Of a DNA stretch of 32,593 bases, positions 21,541-31,184 are shown piece by piece. The notes beneath the pieces are model-generated. The model worked only from the letters and a program-made list of their open reading frames with translations, was not told where the DNA came from and made no database searches. Where the stretch lies: positions 1 to 32,593 of the forward strand of contig JAFMRC010000019.1 in NCBI GenBank assembly GCA_017354375.1, read 5' to 3'. Each line of letters opens with the position of its first letter. Position 1 is the first letter of the stretch. Source of the stretch: Nocardiopsaceae bacterium (GTDB taxonomy: Bacteria > Actinomycetota > Actinomycetes > Streptosporangiales > Streptosporangiaceae). The translations under genes and the position numbers were made by a program.

Positions 21541-22347
21541 TCAGGGCTTGCGCGCGACGCCTCCGTACTCGAAGAACTCCTCGGACTGCTCCTCTTCCCT
21601 GCCGTCCGGGTGCCATTCGGTGGCCTTCACCAGGCCGGGTGGCACGACCTCCAGGCCCTGGAAGAAGCTGGCGACCTCTTCCCTTGACCGCACACGCCCC
21701 CAGTGTCCTCTGGTCGACTCGACGCCGAACCTCGTCATCCTCTCGCGGGACTCCGGGGTGTCGGCGGTGAGGTGGGATATCGCGAGGTAGCTGCCCGGGG
21801 AGAGGTGGTCCACCATCCGGCGGACCATGCCGTCGGGGTCGCGGGCGTCGGGAATGCAGTGCAGGAAGCTGACGTACAGGACCGCGACGGGCTCGTCGAA
21901 GTTGATCAGGCGCCGGGTCTCGGGGTGACCGAGGACGAGGTCGACGTCGCTGGCGTCGGCCTCGATGAAGGCGGTGCTGTCGTCCTCGGCCATCAGGGCC
22001 TTGACGCGCCCGTGCGCCAGGACGACCGGGTCGATTTCCACGTAGACGACCTTGGAGCCGGCCCCGGACTCCCGGGCGACCTGGTGCACGTTGTTCTGGG
22101 TGGGCAGGCCGCTGCCGTGGTCGATGAACTGGCGGATGCCGCATTCACCGGCCAGGTAGCGCACCACTCGTTCCAGGTAGCGGCGGTTGTTGCGAGCCAG
22201 CGCGAAGCTTCCTGGCATCAGGTCCTCCGCGGCCTCGGCCGCCCGGCGATCGACCTCGTAATTGTCGGTGCCGCCCAGCATGTAATCATACAGCCGCGCG
22301 ATGCTCGCGGTCCGTGTGTCGATCTCGGGAAATTCGTCCGGCTCCAT
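21541..22347 (-). CDS. SAM-dependent methyltransferase, DUF574 (Methyltransf_19) family
   Basis: 268 residues from ATG 22345-22347, with GGAGGAG about 9 nt upstream. The N-terminal hallmark is ARLYDYMLGGTDNYEVDRRA (about 17-36). Motif I is QFIDHGSGLPTQNNVHQVAR, motif II VVYVEIDPVVLAHGRVKAL and motif III DEPVAVLYVSFLHCIPD. This family is very common in actinomycetes, often beside HTH-DUF5753/DUF397 genes, and its substrates are mostly unknown. It lies downstream of DUF397 on the same strand with a strong 37-bp hairpin between them, so it may be expressed at a different level. A longer start upstream would pass through that hairpin and is unlikely. Confidence 0.85.
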   Translation of the reverse strand: MEPDEFPEIDTRTASIARLYDYMLGGTDNYEVDRRAAEAAEDLMPGSFALARNNRRYLERVVRYLAGECGIRQFIDHGSGLPTQNNVHQVARESGAGSKVVYVEIDPVVLAHGRVKALMAEDDSTAFIEADASDVDLVLGHPETRRLINFDEPVAVLYVSFLHCIPDARDPDGMVRRMVDHLSPGSYLAISHLTADTPESRERMTRFGVESTRGHWGRVRSREEVASFFQGLEVVPPGLVKATEWHPDGREEEQSEEFFEYGGVARKP

Positions 22348-22676
22348 CGCCGCCGTCTCCTCCGTTTCCTCGCGTCTTCTTCGCATTGCCCGGGTGCCGA
22401 CGCCGGGGGGAGCTGCCGCCGGAGGGAACCCGGAAGCCGGGTTCCCTCCGGCGATGTTCCTAACCTGCTGGCGTACTTGCCGTTCTTCACGCCGGCGGTG
22501 AAGGCATCCCACGCGCCGTGGGCGAACGTCAGCGCCGGGCCCGCGGGATCCTTGGAGTCACGAACCGCCACGATAGGCGACAGGCCGCCCCCGACCTCCA
22601 CGCAGTTGGTCGCCCCGCCGCTGTAGGTGCTCTTGCGCCATGCGGCCCGGGGCCACGACCAATCCCAGTTTGTCAT
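22218..22676 (-). CDS. DUF397 protein with an abnormal C-terminal extension
   Basis: ATG 22674-22676 has an excellent SD (AAGGAGG, about 8 nt). Residues 1-71 are a typical DUF397 domain: WRKSTYSGGATNCVEV, then VAVRDSKDPAGPALTF and AWDAFTAGVKNGKYASR. DUF397 proteins usually end right there at about 60-75 residues. Here the frame continues for about 80 Arg/Pro-rich residues through a hairpin and overlaps the methyltransferase start by 130 nt. A TAG is present in the +1 frame exactly at the expected end (KYASR), so a recent single-base frameshift, programmed slippage or a sequencing error would explain the tail. In WhiJ-type loci this small protein works with the neighbouring HTH-DUF5753 regulator in developmental control; here that role is inferred. 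Confidence 0.75.
   Translation of the reverse strand: MTNWDWSWPRAAWRKSTYSGGATNCVEVGGGLSPIVAVRDSKDPAGPALTFAHGAWDAFTAGVKNGKYASRLGTSPEGTRLPGSLRRQLPPASAPGQCEEDARKRRRRRRWSRTNFPRSTHGPRASRGCMITCWAAPTITRSIAGRPRPRRT
22417..22453 (-). terminator. Perfect 17-bp stem, 3-nt loop hairpin between DUF397 and methyltransferase
   Basis: CGCCGGAGGGAACCCGG (22417-22433) pairs perfectly with its complement at 22437-22453 across an AAG (plus-strand) loop. It sits directly after the normal end of the DUF397 domain and 70 bp before the methyltransferase ATG. There is no U-tract. It could terminate, attenuate or stabilise the upstream transcript. Confidence 0.7.
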
Positions 22677-22718
22677 ATAATTTCCTCCTTCCTGATTTTC
22701 GCCTGCCTGTGTTGACCG

Positions 22719-22775
22719 GTTCCCGGTCGACCAGAGCCGATCGGGAACCTTCTAGCCAGAGCCCCCTGGCTAGAA
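22719..22775 (-). repeat. Two adjacent perfect hairpins between the HTH gene and DUF397
   Basis: Hairpin 1: GGTTCCCG (22719-22726) with CGGGAACC (22742-22749), 15-nt loop. Hairpin 2: TTCTAGCCAG (22750-22759) with CTGGCTAGAA (22766-22775), 6-nt loop, overlapping the HTH stop codon (TAG at 22772-22770). The two stems abut without a spacer, so they could stack coaxially in RNA. They probably set the HTH:DUF397 expression ratio. Confidence 0.7.
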
Positions 22776-23639
22776 GCTGCCCGAGTACCTGAGCGCATAG
22801 CTCCGCATCATCACCTGCGAGTCCTCGGGTGACAGCGCCCTGGCCTGCAGTGATCCCCAGATCTCCTCGTATCTGCGCAGTTCCTCGGGTCGTTCGAGGG
22901 TGATCGCGTTCATCGCGCTTTCCAGGTGGACGATTCCGAGGTCGCCCTCGTCGGGGAACGTCAGGATCTGGAACGGCCCGGCCATGGACGGGTGCGCGCC
23001 GGTGTTGAACGGCAGGACCTGCACGGTCACGTTGGCCGGGTCGCGCTCCTTGGCGAGCACCTCGATCTGCTCGTGCATGACCTCGTTGCCGCCCACGGCC
23101 CTCCGCAGCACCGCCTCGTTGATGATGTAGCTGGCAAGCAGCGAGGCTCCGGGCTCACGCAGCACGTCCTGGCGGCCCAGCCGGATCTCCACCCGCCGGT
23201 CGATGTCGGCAGCCGTCCAGCCCGGCTGCCAGGCGCGCATGACGGCACGCGCGTAGGCCTCCGTCTGCAACAACCCCGGCACCAGTTCCGGCTCATAGGA
23301 ACGGATGGCCCGTGCCTCCGTCTCCAGGCCGATGAGGTTCGCCAGCGCGTTAGGCATGACGCCGCTGGTGAAAGACTGCCACCAGCCACGCTCGGTGGCC
23401 CTTCTGGCCATGTCGAGCAGCTGATCGCGCGATGCCTGATCCTTCATCTTGTACACGTCGAGCAACTTCCGCAGGTCGGAGGTGGTGATCCCGACCTGCC
23501 GATTCTCGATCCGGGACAACTTCGACGGCTGCCAGCCGAGGTCAGCGGCCACATCCTCGATCAGAAGCCCGGACTCATGACGCAGTCGCCGGAGCTCGGC
23601 GGCCAAGCGGCGCCGACGCATCGTGGGAGATGCCGCCAC
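22770..23639 (-). CDS. HTH-DUF5753 regulator (WhiJ-like)
   Basis: 289 residues from GTG 23637-23639, with AGAGAGG 8 nt upstream; longer starts lack an SD. The XRE-type HTH is at about 10-65 (ELRRLRHESGLLIEDVAADL, then GWQPSKLSRIENRQVGITTS). The DUF5753 ligand or partner domain fills about 95-280, with typical phrases YEPELVPGLLQTEAYARAVM, RQDVLREPGASLLASYIINE and VQVLPFNTGAHPSMAGPF. With DUF397 downstream and the divergent RsbW-like ATPase it forms the three-part WhiJ-type arrangement that is repeated many times in sporulating actinomycete genomes and controls aerial growth or specialised metabolism in studied cases. Confidence 0.9.
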   Translation of the reverse strand: MAASPTMRRRRLAAELRRLRHESGLLIEDVAADLGWQPSKLSRIENRQVGITTSDLRKLLDVYKMKDQASRDQLLDMARRATERGWWQSFTSGVMPNALANLIGLETEARAIRSYEPELVPGLLQTEAYARAVMRAWQPGWTAADIDRRVEIRLGRQDVLREPGASLLASYIINEAVLRRAVGGNEVMHEQIEVLAKERDPANVTVQVLPFNTGAHPSMAGPFQILTFPDEGDLGIVHLESAMNAITLERPEELRRYEEIWGSLQARALSPEDSQVMMRSYALRYSGSF

Positions 23640-23861
23640 GCCAATCACCTCTCTCGCGCAAGGCAAATTGCTTGTCGAGAACTACTTGCGTTCACCGGGC
23701 AACAGACTACATGATGGCTCACGGCGCATTTGCGTGCGAACAGACCCGAGCCGGGTCCCGGGAGACGACAGGTACCTCGGGAGCCCGATCGATGCGAGGT
23801 GGGCGTGCACACCCAGGGCCAGGTACAGGCCGTAGCAATCGAGCTACTTAACGCAGCGAGA

Positions 23862-23903
23862 GCGGCCCCCGGGGACAGGAAGGCAGCACCAGGGGACAGG
23901 ATG
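23862..23903. repeat. 21-bp near-tandem duplication at the ATPase gene start
   Basis: Two seven-codon units (A-A-P-G-D-R-K and A-A-P-G-D-R-M) at 23862-23882 and 23883-23903. Both contain GGGGACAGGA, and the second unit supplies the probable SD and ATG of the ATPase gene, so the duplication copied a ribosome-binding region. Confidence 0.6.
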
Positions 23904-24386
23904 GTGAGCAGGACAGCCAACCCGTCGGCTACAACCTCGCCAGCTACCACGCGGCCGCTGCGTCGCGCGTTCCGGGGCGAGCCCGGCCAGGTGCCGCTGG
24001 CGCGGGACTTCGTTCGCCGTTACCTGGCCGACGCCGCCTGCCCGGCAGAGGCGGCACAGGATATCCTGGTGTGCACCAGCGAGCTAGCCACCAATGCGGT
24101 ACTCCATAGTCGCTCTGGGCATCCAGGCGGATATTTCACCGTGGAAATTGCCATCTGCCGACAAGACCTGCAAAGCAGGCAAGATGGACACAACGGACGT
24201 GGCGGGCAGTGGGTGCACGTGGCGGTTGAGGACGCCGGCGGCCCCTGGGCGGAGCGAGGCACCGGCGACAGCTGCACCGAATGCGGTCGCGGGCTGCACA
24301 TCGTCTCGGAATTGTCGGCGGACATGGGAATCACCGGCGGCATGTCCGGCCGGACCGCCTGGTTCCGCAGCCCCGCCATAATCTAG
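23901..24386 (+). CDS. RsbW-like HATPase (anti-sigma-type regulatory ATP-binding protein)
   Basis: 161 residues from ATG 23901, with AGGGGA just upstream; the frame is open further upstream but that sequence is repetitive and uncharacteristic. GHKL ATPase boxes: N box ELATNAVLHSR, G1 box VAVEDAGGPW and G2 box GRGLHIVSELS, ending GRTAWFRS. Such proteins are Ser/Thr kinases or anti-sigma factors like RsbW/SpoIIAB, or accessory factors like AbaA in WhiJ-type loci. It diverges from the HTH-DUF5753 gene (261 bp gap) and converges on the luciferase-like gene (10 bp gap). There is a local CxxC (CTEC) before the G2 box, seen in many actinomycete relatives. Confidence 0.85.
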   Translation: MVSRTANPSATTSPATTRPLRRAFRGEPGQVPLARDFVRRYLADAACPAEAAQDILVCTSELATNAVLHSRSGHPGGYFTVEIAICRQDLQSRQDGHNGRGGQWVHVAVEDAGGPWAERGTGDSCTECGRGLHIVSELSADMGITGGMSGRTAWFRSPAII

Positions 24387-24396
24387 ACCCGCGGGA

Positions 24397-25554
24397 TCAC
24401 CGGCGCTCGGCGCGTTCCCTGGCGTGGCGCTGCGTGGCGGCGGCGATCGCGTCGCTGGCGCCCTTGTCGAGCTCTTCCCACCGGGACACCGCATGATCCC
24501 GCGCCGCGGCCAGCCGGTCGGTGCTGCCCTGGAACCGCGGCTTGACGTGATTGGCGAACAGCTCGTAGCTCTTCAGGGTCGCGTCATGCCTGGCCCACTC
24601 GTGGTGCATGAGCAGGTACGAGCCGAACCCGCCGGACTGCTTCACCAGCCGCTCGATCTGGGCGACCGCCTCGTCGGGCGTGCCGATGACGCCGAGGCCG
24701 GTCTCGTTGACCCAGGCCACGCGCTCGTCGAAGGTCTTGCCCGCGGCGCGGAAGTGCGGCGCCGCGATGACGTCCTGGGTGTATTCGGCGAACGCGTCGA
24801 GGCCGTAGCGGACATCCTCGATCGCCTGCTCCTTGGTCTCGGCCAGGTGCATCGGACCGACCAGCCGCCATTTACCCCGGTCCGGGACGTGGCCGAACTC
24901 CGGGCCTCGCTCGGCCATGACGTCCCAGTGCAGCGCCAGCGCGTCGAATCCCGCCTGGGCGGTCGCGCCGACGGACATCAGGTGGATGCCGTGCTTGGCG
25001 GCGACCCTGGGTCCCGTCGGCGACGCGATCGCCGCGACCGTGATCTCGAAGTCGCTGTAGGGCGCGTACTGGGTCCGGGCGTCTACCAGCCGGTACCGGC
25101 TGGTAGACGCGGTCACCGCCTCACCCCGCAGGATCGCCATCAGGACGTCGACGTCCTCCTCGAACGCGGTCCGCTGCTCCTCCAGGGTGATGCCGATCAT
25201 CGTGGCGTCGGTGGGCAGCGCCCCCGGGCCGAGCCCCAGCATGAACCGGCCGCGCAGCAGCCGGTCGGTGAACAGCGCCCGGTCGGCCACCCACAGCGGG
25301 TTGTGATACGGGACCGAGATCACGCCCGTGCCCAGCTTGATGTTCCTCGTCTGGCTCGCCGCCCAGGCGATGAAGATGAACGGGTCCGGTATCAGCTCGT
25401 GCCCGCCCGAGTGGTGCTCCCCGATCCAGGCCTCGTCGAAGCCGAGCGTGTCCATGTGCCTGAGCACGGCGAGGTCGCGCTCGTAGGCCGCGGTCGGATC
25501 CTGGCCCACCGGGCAGTGGAACGGCGCCATGAACGTCCCGAACTTGAGCGACAT
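24397..25554 (-). CDS. Luciferase-like (LLM) flavin-dependent oxidoreductase
   Basis: 385 residues from ATG 25552-25554, with GAGGGAG 8 nt upstream. Family landmarks: LKFGTFMAPFHCPVGQDPTA, LGFDEAWIGEHHSGGHELIP (His pair at the flavin pocket), IKLGTGVISVPYHNPLWVAD and LLRGRFMLGLGPGALPTDAT. The C-terminal GTPDEAVAQIERL is also typical. These TIM-barrel enzymes use reduced FMN or F420 to oxidise small organics; the substrate is unknown. An uninterrupted 32-bp DNA palindrome lies within the gene (25079-25110) and encodes TSRYRLVDA. The gene is downstream of katG on the same strand, separated by a strong terminator-like hairpin. Confidence 0.87.
   Translation of the reverse strand: MSLKFGTFMAPFHCPVGQDPTAAYERDLAVLRHMDTLGFDEAWIGEHHSGGHELIPDPFIFIAWAASQTRNIKLGTGVISVPYHNPLWVADRALFTDRLLRGRFMLGLGPGALPTDATMIGITLEEQRTAFEEDVDVLMAILRGEAVTASTSRYRLVDARTQYAPYSDFEITVAAIASPTGPRVAAKHGIHLMSVGATAQAGFDALALHWDVMAERGPEFGHVPDRGKWRLVGPMHLAETKEQAIEDVRYGLDAFAEYTQDVIAAPHFRAAGKTFDERVAWVNETGLGVIGTPDEAVAQIERLVKQSGGFGSYLLMHHEWARHDATLKSYELFANHVKPRFQGSTDRLAAARDHAVSRWEELDKGASDAIAAATQRHARERAERR
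25079..25110. repeat. Perfect 32-bp palindrome inside the luciferase-like gene
   Basis: GCGTCTACCAGCCGGT is followed immediately by its exact reverse complement, centred between 25094 and 25095. It is the longest perfect palindrome I found in the window and lies in frame in an otherwise intact gene. Confidence 0.9.
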
Positions 25555-25702
25555 CGCCAGCTCCCTCGCACATCCGCGTCTTTCCACACAAGACGCTCAT
25601 CCGGCGAATGTCAAACCCGGAACCGGACTACGCCCGGTTCAGAACGCAGTGCTTCCCGGGGGACACCCCCGGACCCCCGGAAACCCCAAACCCGCTTATA
25701 CC

Positions 25703-25745
25703 GAACGGAGCGGCGGTGACTGCTGACGTCACCGCCGCTCCGTTC
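25703..25745 (-). terminator. 18-bp perfect hairpin at the 3' end of katG
   Basis: GAACGGAGCGGCGGTGAC (25703-25720) pairs perfectly with its complement at 25728-25745 around a 7-nt loop, starting 8 bp past the katG stop. Two further small hairpins lie beyond it: CCGGGGG/CCCCCGG at 25656-25672 and GAACCGG/CCGGTTC at 25620-25640. This tandem set should isolate katG from the luciferase-like gene. Confidence 0.75.
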
Positions 25746-25752
25746 CGGGATA

Positions 25753-28468
<2,716 letters not shown>

Positions 28469-28475
28469 GCTCCGA

Positions 28476-28505
28476 AAGGTAACACCCTTAACGCGAACGG
28501 TTCAA
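28476..28505 (-). promoter_or_regulatory. furA-katG promoter
   Basis: Minus-strand TTGAAC (28505-28500) and TACCTT (28481-28476) with an 18-bp spacer. The -10 ends 7 nt before the furA ATG, so transcription should start at the ATG. The spacer region (CGTTCGCGTTAAGGGTGT) is the likely FurA contact zone, but I see no clean palindrome in it. Confidence 0.65.
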
Positions 28506-28509
28506 GGGA

Positions 28510-28566
28510 ACAAATCACACAAGTTTGTATTTCCCACCACTTCTCCCGGAAAGCGTGCTTCCGGGA
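28510..28566 (+). promoter_or_regulatory. Symmetric elements upstream of the luciferase-like operon
   Basis: ACAAA (28510-28514) and TTTGT (28524-28528) form a short AT-rich dyad near the furA promoter and could be a regulator site. Just downstream TCCCGGAA (28544-28551) pairs with TTCCGGGA (28559-28566), a small hairpin in the operon leader. I cannot place a -35/-10 for this operon reliably. Confidence 0.4.
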
Positions 28567-28591
28567 AATACGCGGCCCTCGGTCTTGGTTG

Positions 28592-28608
28592 CCCTCCCTG
28601 AGGGAAGG
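28592..28608 (+). promoter_or_regulatory. Hairpin that would mask the SD of the luciferase-like operon
   Basis: CCCTCCC (28592-28598) can pair with GGGAAGG (28602-28608) with one mismatch and a 3-nt loop. The 3' arm is the Shine-Dalgarno (GGAAGGAA) of the GTG at 28618. The fold would lower translation unless opened by a coupled ribosome, protein or ligand. Confidence 0.45.
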
Positions 28609-28617
28609 AACTGGGTC

Positions 28618-29856
28618 GTGCCGAATACCTCCATCCACCTCGCCGTGGCCCTGGACGGGGCGGGCTGGCATCCCGCCGCCCGGCGGGAGCCGGATGCCCG
28701 GCCGCGCGAGCTTTTCACCGCCGGGTACTGGGTGGGCCTCGCCCGCGAGGCCGAAGCCGGCCTGGTGGACTTCCTGACGATCGAGGACTCCCTCGGGCCG
28801 CGGCCATGGGGAGGGGTCGCGCCGTGGCCCCCCGTCGCCGGGACGCGGGCCGGGGATATCCCCGGACGACTCGACGCGGTGCTCCTCGCCGCCCGGATCG
28901 CGCCGCTGACCCGCCACATCGGCCTGATTCCCGCGGTCGTCACCACGCACACCGAGCCGTTCCACGCCTCCACCGCGATCGCGACCCTGGACTACGTCAG
29001 CGAGGGCCGGGCCGGCTGGCGGCCCCGGATCTCCTCCTCCCGCGACGAGGCCGCGCACTTCGGCCGCCGCGCGTTTCCCGCGCTCGGACGTAGTCCGAGC
29101 GCAGGCCGCGACGATGAGGCCTTCGCGGCGCACGAACGCGACCTGTTCGACGAGGCCGCCGACTACGTCGAGGTGGTGCGCAGGCTCTGGGACTCCTGGG
29201 AGGACGACGCGGTGATCCGCGACGTCCCGACCGGCCGGTTCATCGACACCGACAAGCTGCACTACATCGACTTCGAGGGCCGGTGGTTCAGCGTCCGCGG
29301 CCCGTCCATCACGCCGCGCCCGCCGCAGGGCCAGCCGGTCGTCGCCGCCCTCGCGCACGCCGAGGTTCCCTACCGGTTCGCCGCCCGCGCCGCCGACGTC
29401 ATCTTCATCACCCCGCGCGACCCCGCCCACGCCGCCGAGATCATCTCGGAGATCAACGCCTTTGCCGCCGAACGGATCGGGGCGCCTCCTTCGGTCTACG
29501 CCGATCTCACCGTCTTCCTCGACGACCAGCCGGGTGCCGCCGCCGCCCGCAGGGCGCGCCTCGACGACGCGGTCGGCCAGGAGTACCGCTCCGACTCGGC
29601 GATCATCACCGGAACCCCGCCCGAGATCGCCGGCCTGCTGCTGGAGTGGCGGGCCGCGGGCCTGGACGGGTTCCGGCTCCGGCCGGGCACGCTCCCCCAC
29701 GACCTGGAGCGGATCACCCGCGGCCTGGTCCCCGAGCTCCAGCGGCGCGGCGCGTTCCGCTCCTCCTACGGGGTTCCCGGGCGAGAAGGGGAGACCCTGC
29801 GCGAGCGCCTCGGCCTCGGCCCCCGCCCGGCCAACCGCTACGCGGAGGTGCCGTGA
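28618..29856 (+). CDS. Luciferase-like (LLM) FMN-dependent monooxygenase, operon gene 1
   Basis: 412 residues from GTG 28618, with GGAAGGAA 7 nt upstream. N-terminus VPNTSIHLAVALDGAGWHPA, then FLTIEDSLGP, HIGLIPAVVTTHTEPFHAST and TLDYVSEGRAGWRP, all typical of the NtaA/SnaA/DszA-like branch using FMNH2. The family's usual PRSPQGxP strand appears as TPRPPQGQPVV. A DNA hairpin insertion (29080-29102) encodes ALGRSPSAG in a variable loop. Its stop overlaps the next gene by 4 nt. Likely substrates are aromatic, sulfonated or heterocyclic organics, but the sequence does not specify one; reduced flavin must come from a reductase elsewhere. Confidence 0.87.
   Translation: MPNTSIHLAVALDGAGWHPAARREPDARPRELFTAGYWVGLAREAEAGLVDFLTIEDSLGPRPWGGVAPWPPVAGTRAGDIPGRLDAVLLAARIAPLTRHIGLIPAVVTTHTEPFHASTAIATLDYVSEGRAGWRPRISSSRDEAAHFGRRAFPALGRSPSAGRDDEAFAAHERDLFDEAADYVEVVRRLWDSWEDDAVIRDVPTGRFIDTDKLHYIDFEGRWFSVRGPSITPRPPQGQPVVAALAHAEVPYRFAARAADVIFITPRDPAHAAEIISEINAFAAERIGAPPSVYADLTVFLDDQPGAAAARRARLDDAVGQEYRSDSAIITGTPPEIAGLLLEWRAAGLDGFRLRPGTLPHDLERITRGLVPELQRRGAFRSSYGVPGREGETLRERLGLGPRPANRYAEVP
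29080..29102. repeat. Perfect 10-bp inverted repeat inside the first LLM operon gene
   Basis: GCGCTCGGAC (29080-29089) pairs with GTCCGAGCGC (29093-29102) across a GTA loop. It is in frame and falls in a loop expected to vary between homologues. Confidence 0.8.
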
Positions 29857-31184
29857 CCAAGCAAGTCATCCTGGGCGCGCATTTCCCCGGCGTCAACAAC
29901 CACACCGTGTGGACCGACCCGGCGGCGGGTTCCCAGATCGCGTTCTCCTCGTTCGCCCACCTGGCCCGCACCGCCGACGCGGCAGGCTTCGACTTCTTCT
30001 TCCTGGCCGAGGGGCTGCGGCTGCGCGAGCAGCGGGGCAAGATCCACGACCTGGACGTGGTCGGGCGGCCGAACACCATGACCGTCCTGTCCGCCCTCGC
30101 CGCCGTCACCGGCCATCTCGGGCTGATCGGGACCATCCAGGCCACCTACAACGAGCCGTACGAGATCGCCCGGCAGTTCGCCACCCTGGACCACCTGTCC
30201 GACGGGCGGGCCGGCTGGAACGTCGTGACGTCGCCGGACGCGTTCACCGGGGAGAACTTCCGGCGCGGCGGCTACCTGGACCGCGGGGACCGCTACGTGC
30301 GGGCCGCGGAGTTCGTGCAGGCCTGCCGTGAGCTGTGGGAATCGTGGACGAGGGACAATCGCCCCGATCCGTTCCGGATAAAGGGGTTGAATTTCGACAT
30401 TTCCGGCATCTTCACGGTTCCCCGCAGCCCGCAGCTCCACCCGGTGATCTTGCAGGCCGGAGACTCCGACGGCGGGCGGGAGTTCGCGGCGCACAGCGCC
30501 GACGCGGTCTTCACCCGGCACGCCAGCTACGATGCCGGGCGCGCGTTCTACGCCGACGTGAAGGGGCGGCTGGGCCGGTACGGGCGGGCGCCGGAATCGC
30601 TGAAGGTGCTGCCGGGCGCGGGCTTCGTGCTGGGCGACACCCCCGCGGAGGCCGCCGAGCGGGTCCGGTACGTGCGACGGCAGCAGGTGTCGCCGCAGAC
30701 CGCGATCATGCTGCTGGAGCAGGTGTGGAACACCGACCTGTCGGCGTTCGACCCCGACGGGCCGCTGCCGCCGTTCGACCCCGACCCTTCCGCCGAGTCG
30801 ATCATCCAGGGGCGGGCGCGGATGTACGACGACCCGGTCGCGGTCGCGCGGAAGTGGCGGGCGGTCGCCGAGGAGAAGAAGCTCTCGATCCGGGACCTGA
30901 TCATCGAGGTGACGCGCAGGGAGACGTTCTCCGGAACGGCCTCGCAGGTCGCGGAGGCGATTAACCGCAGCGTCCAGGACGACGCCTGCGACGGGTTCAT
31001 CATGGTGCCCTACCTCATCCCGGACGGGCTCGACGAGTTCGCGGCGAAGGTCGTGCCGCTGCTGGCCGAGCGGGGCGTGTTCCGGAGCGAGTACGAGGAG
31101 GGGACGACGTTGCGGGACCGGATGGGGCTCGGGCCGGCCCGTCCGGCGCCAGACTGGGCCGCGGCCCGCCGGGAGGGCATGTGA
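29853..31184 (+). CDS. NtaA/SnaA/DszA-family FMN-dependent monooxygenase, operon gene 2
   Basis: 443 residues from GTG 29853, overlapping the previous stop (GTGA), with GGAGGT just upstream. Landmarks of the nitrilotriacetate/DszA monooxygenase family: QVILGAHFPGVNNHTVW, FFFLAEGLRLREQRG, LIGTIQATYNEPYEIARQFA, SDGRAGWNVVTSPD, FTVPRSPQLHPVILQAGDS and a C-terminal GFIMVPYLIPDGLDEF. These enzymes insert oxygen next to N or S in chelators, streptogramin precursors or thiophenes with reduced FMN. No flavin reductase or transporter gene is in the operon, so the substrate is open. It overlaps the third gene by 4 nt. Confidence 0.92.
   Translation: MTKQVILGAHFPGVNNHTVWTDPAAGSQIAFSSFAHLARTADAAGFDFFFLAEGLRLREQRGKIHDLDVVGRPNTMTVLSALAAVTGHLGLIGTIQATYNEPYEIARQFATLDHLSDGRAGWNVVTSPDAFTGENFRRGGYLDRGDRYVRAAEFVQACRELWESWTRDNRPDPFRIKGLNFDISGIFTVPRSPQLHPVILQAGDSDGGREFAAHSADAVFTRHASYDAGRAFYADVKGRLGRYGRAPESLKVLPGAGFVLGDTPAEAAERVRYVRRQQVSPQTAIMLLEQVWNTDLSAFDPDGPLPPFDPDPSAESIIQGRARMYDDPVAVARKWRAVAEEKKLSIRDLIIEVTRRETFSGTASQVAEAINRSVQDDACDGFIMVPYLIPDGLDEFAAKVVPLLAERGVFRSEYEEGTTLRDRMGLGPARPAPDWAAARREGM

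Noticed and set aside
28469-28617. Leader of the luciferase-like operon considered as an FMN or SAM riboswitch
   Set aside because: The conserved cores of those riboswitch classes are not recognisable; only simple hairpins are visible.
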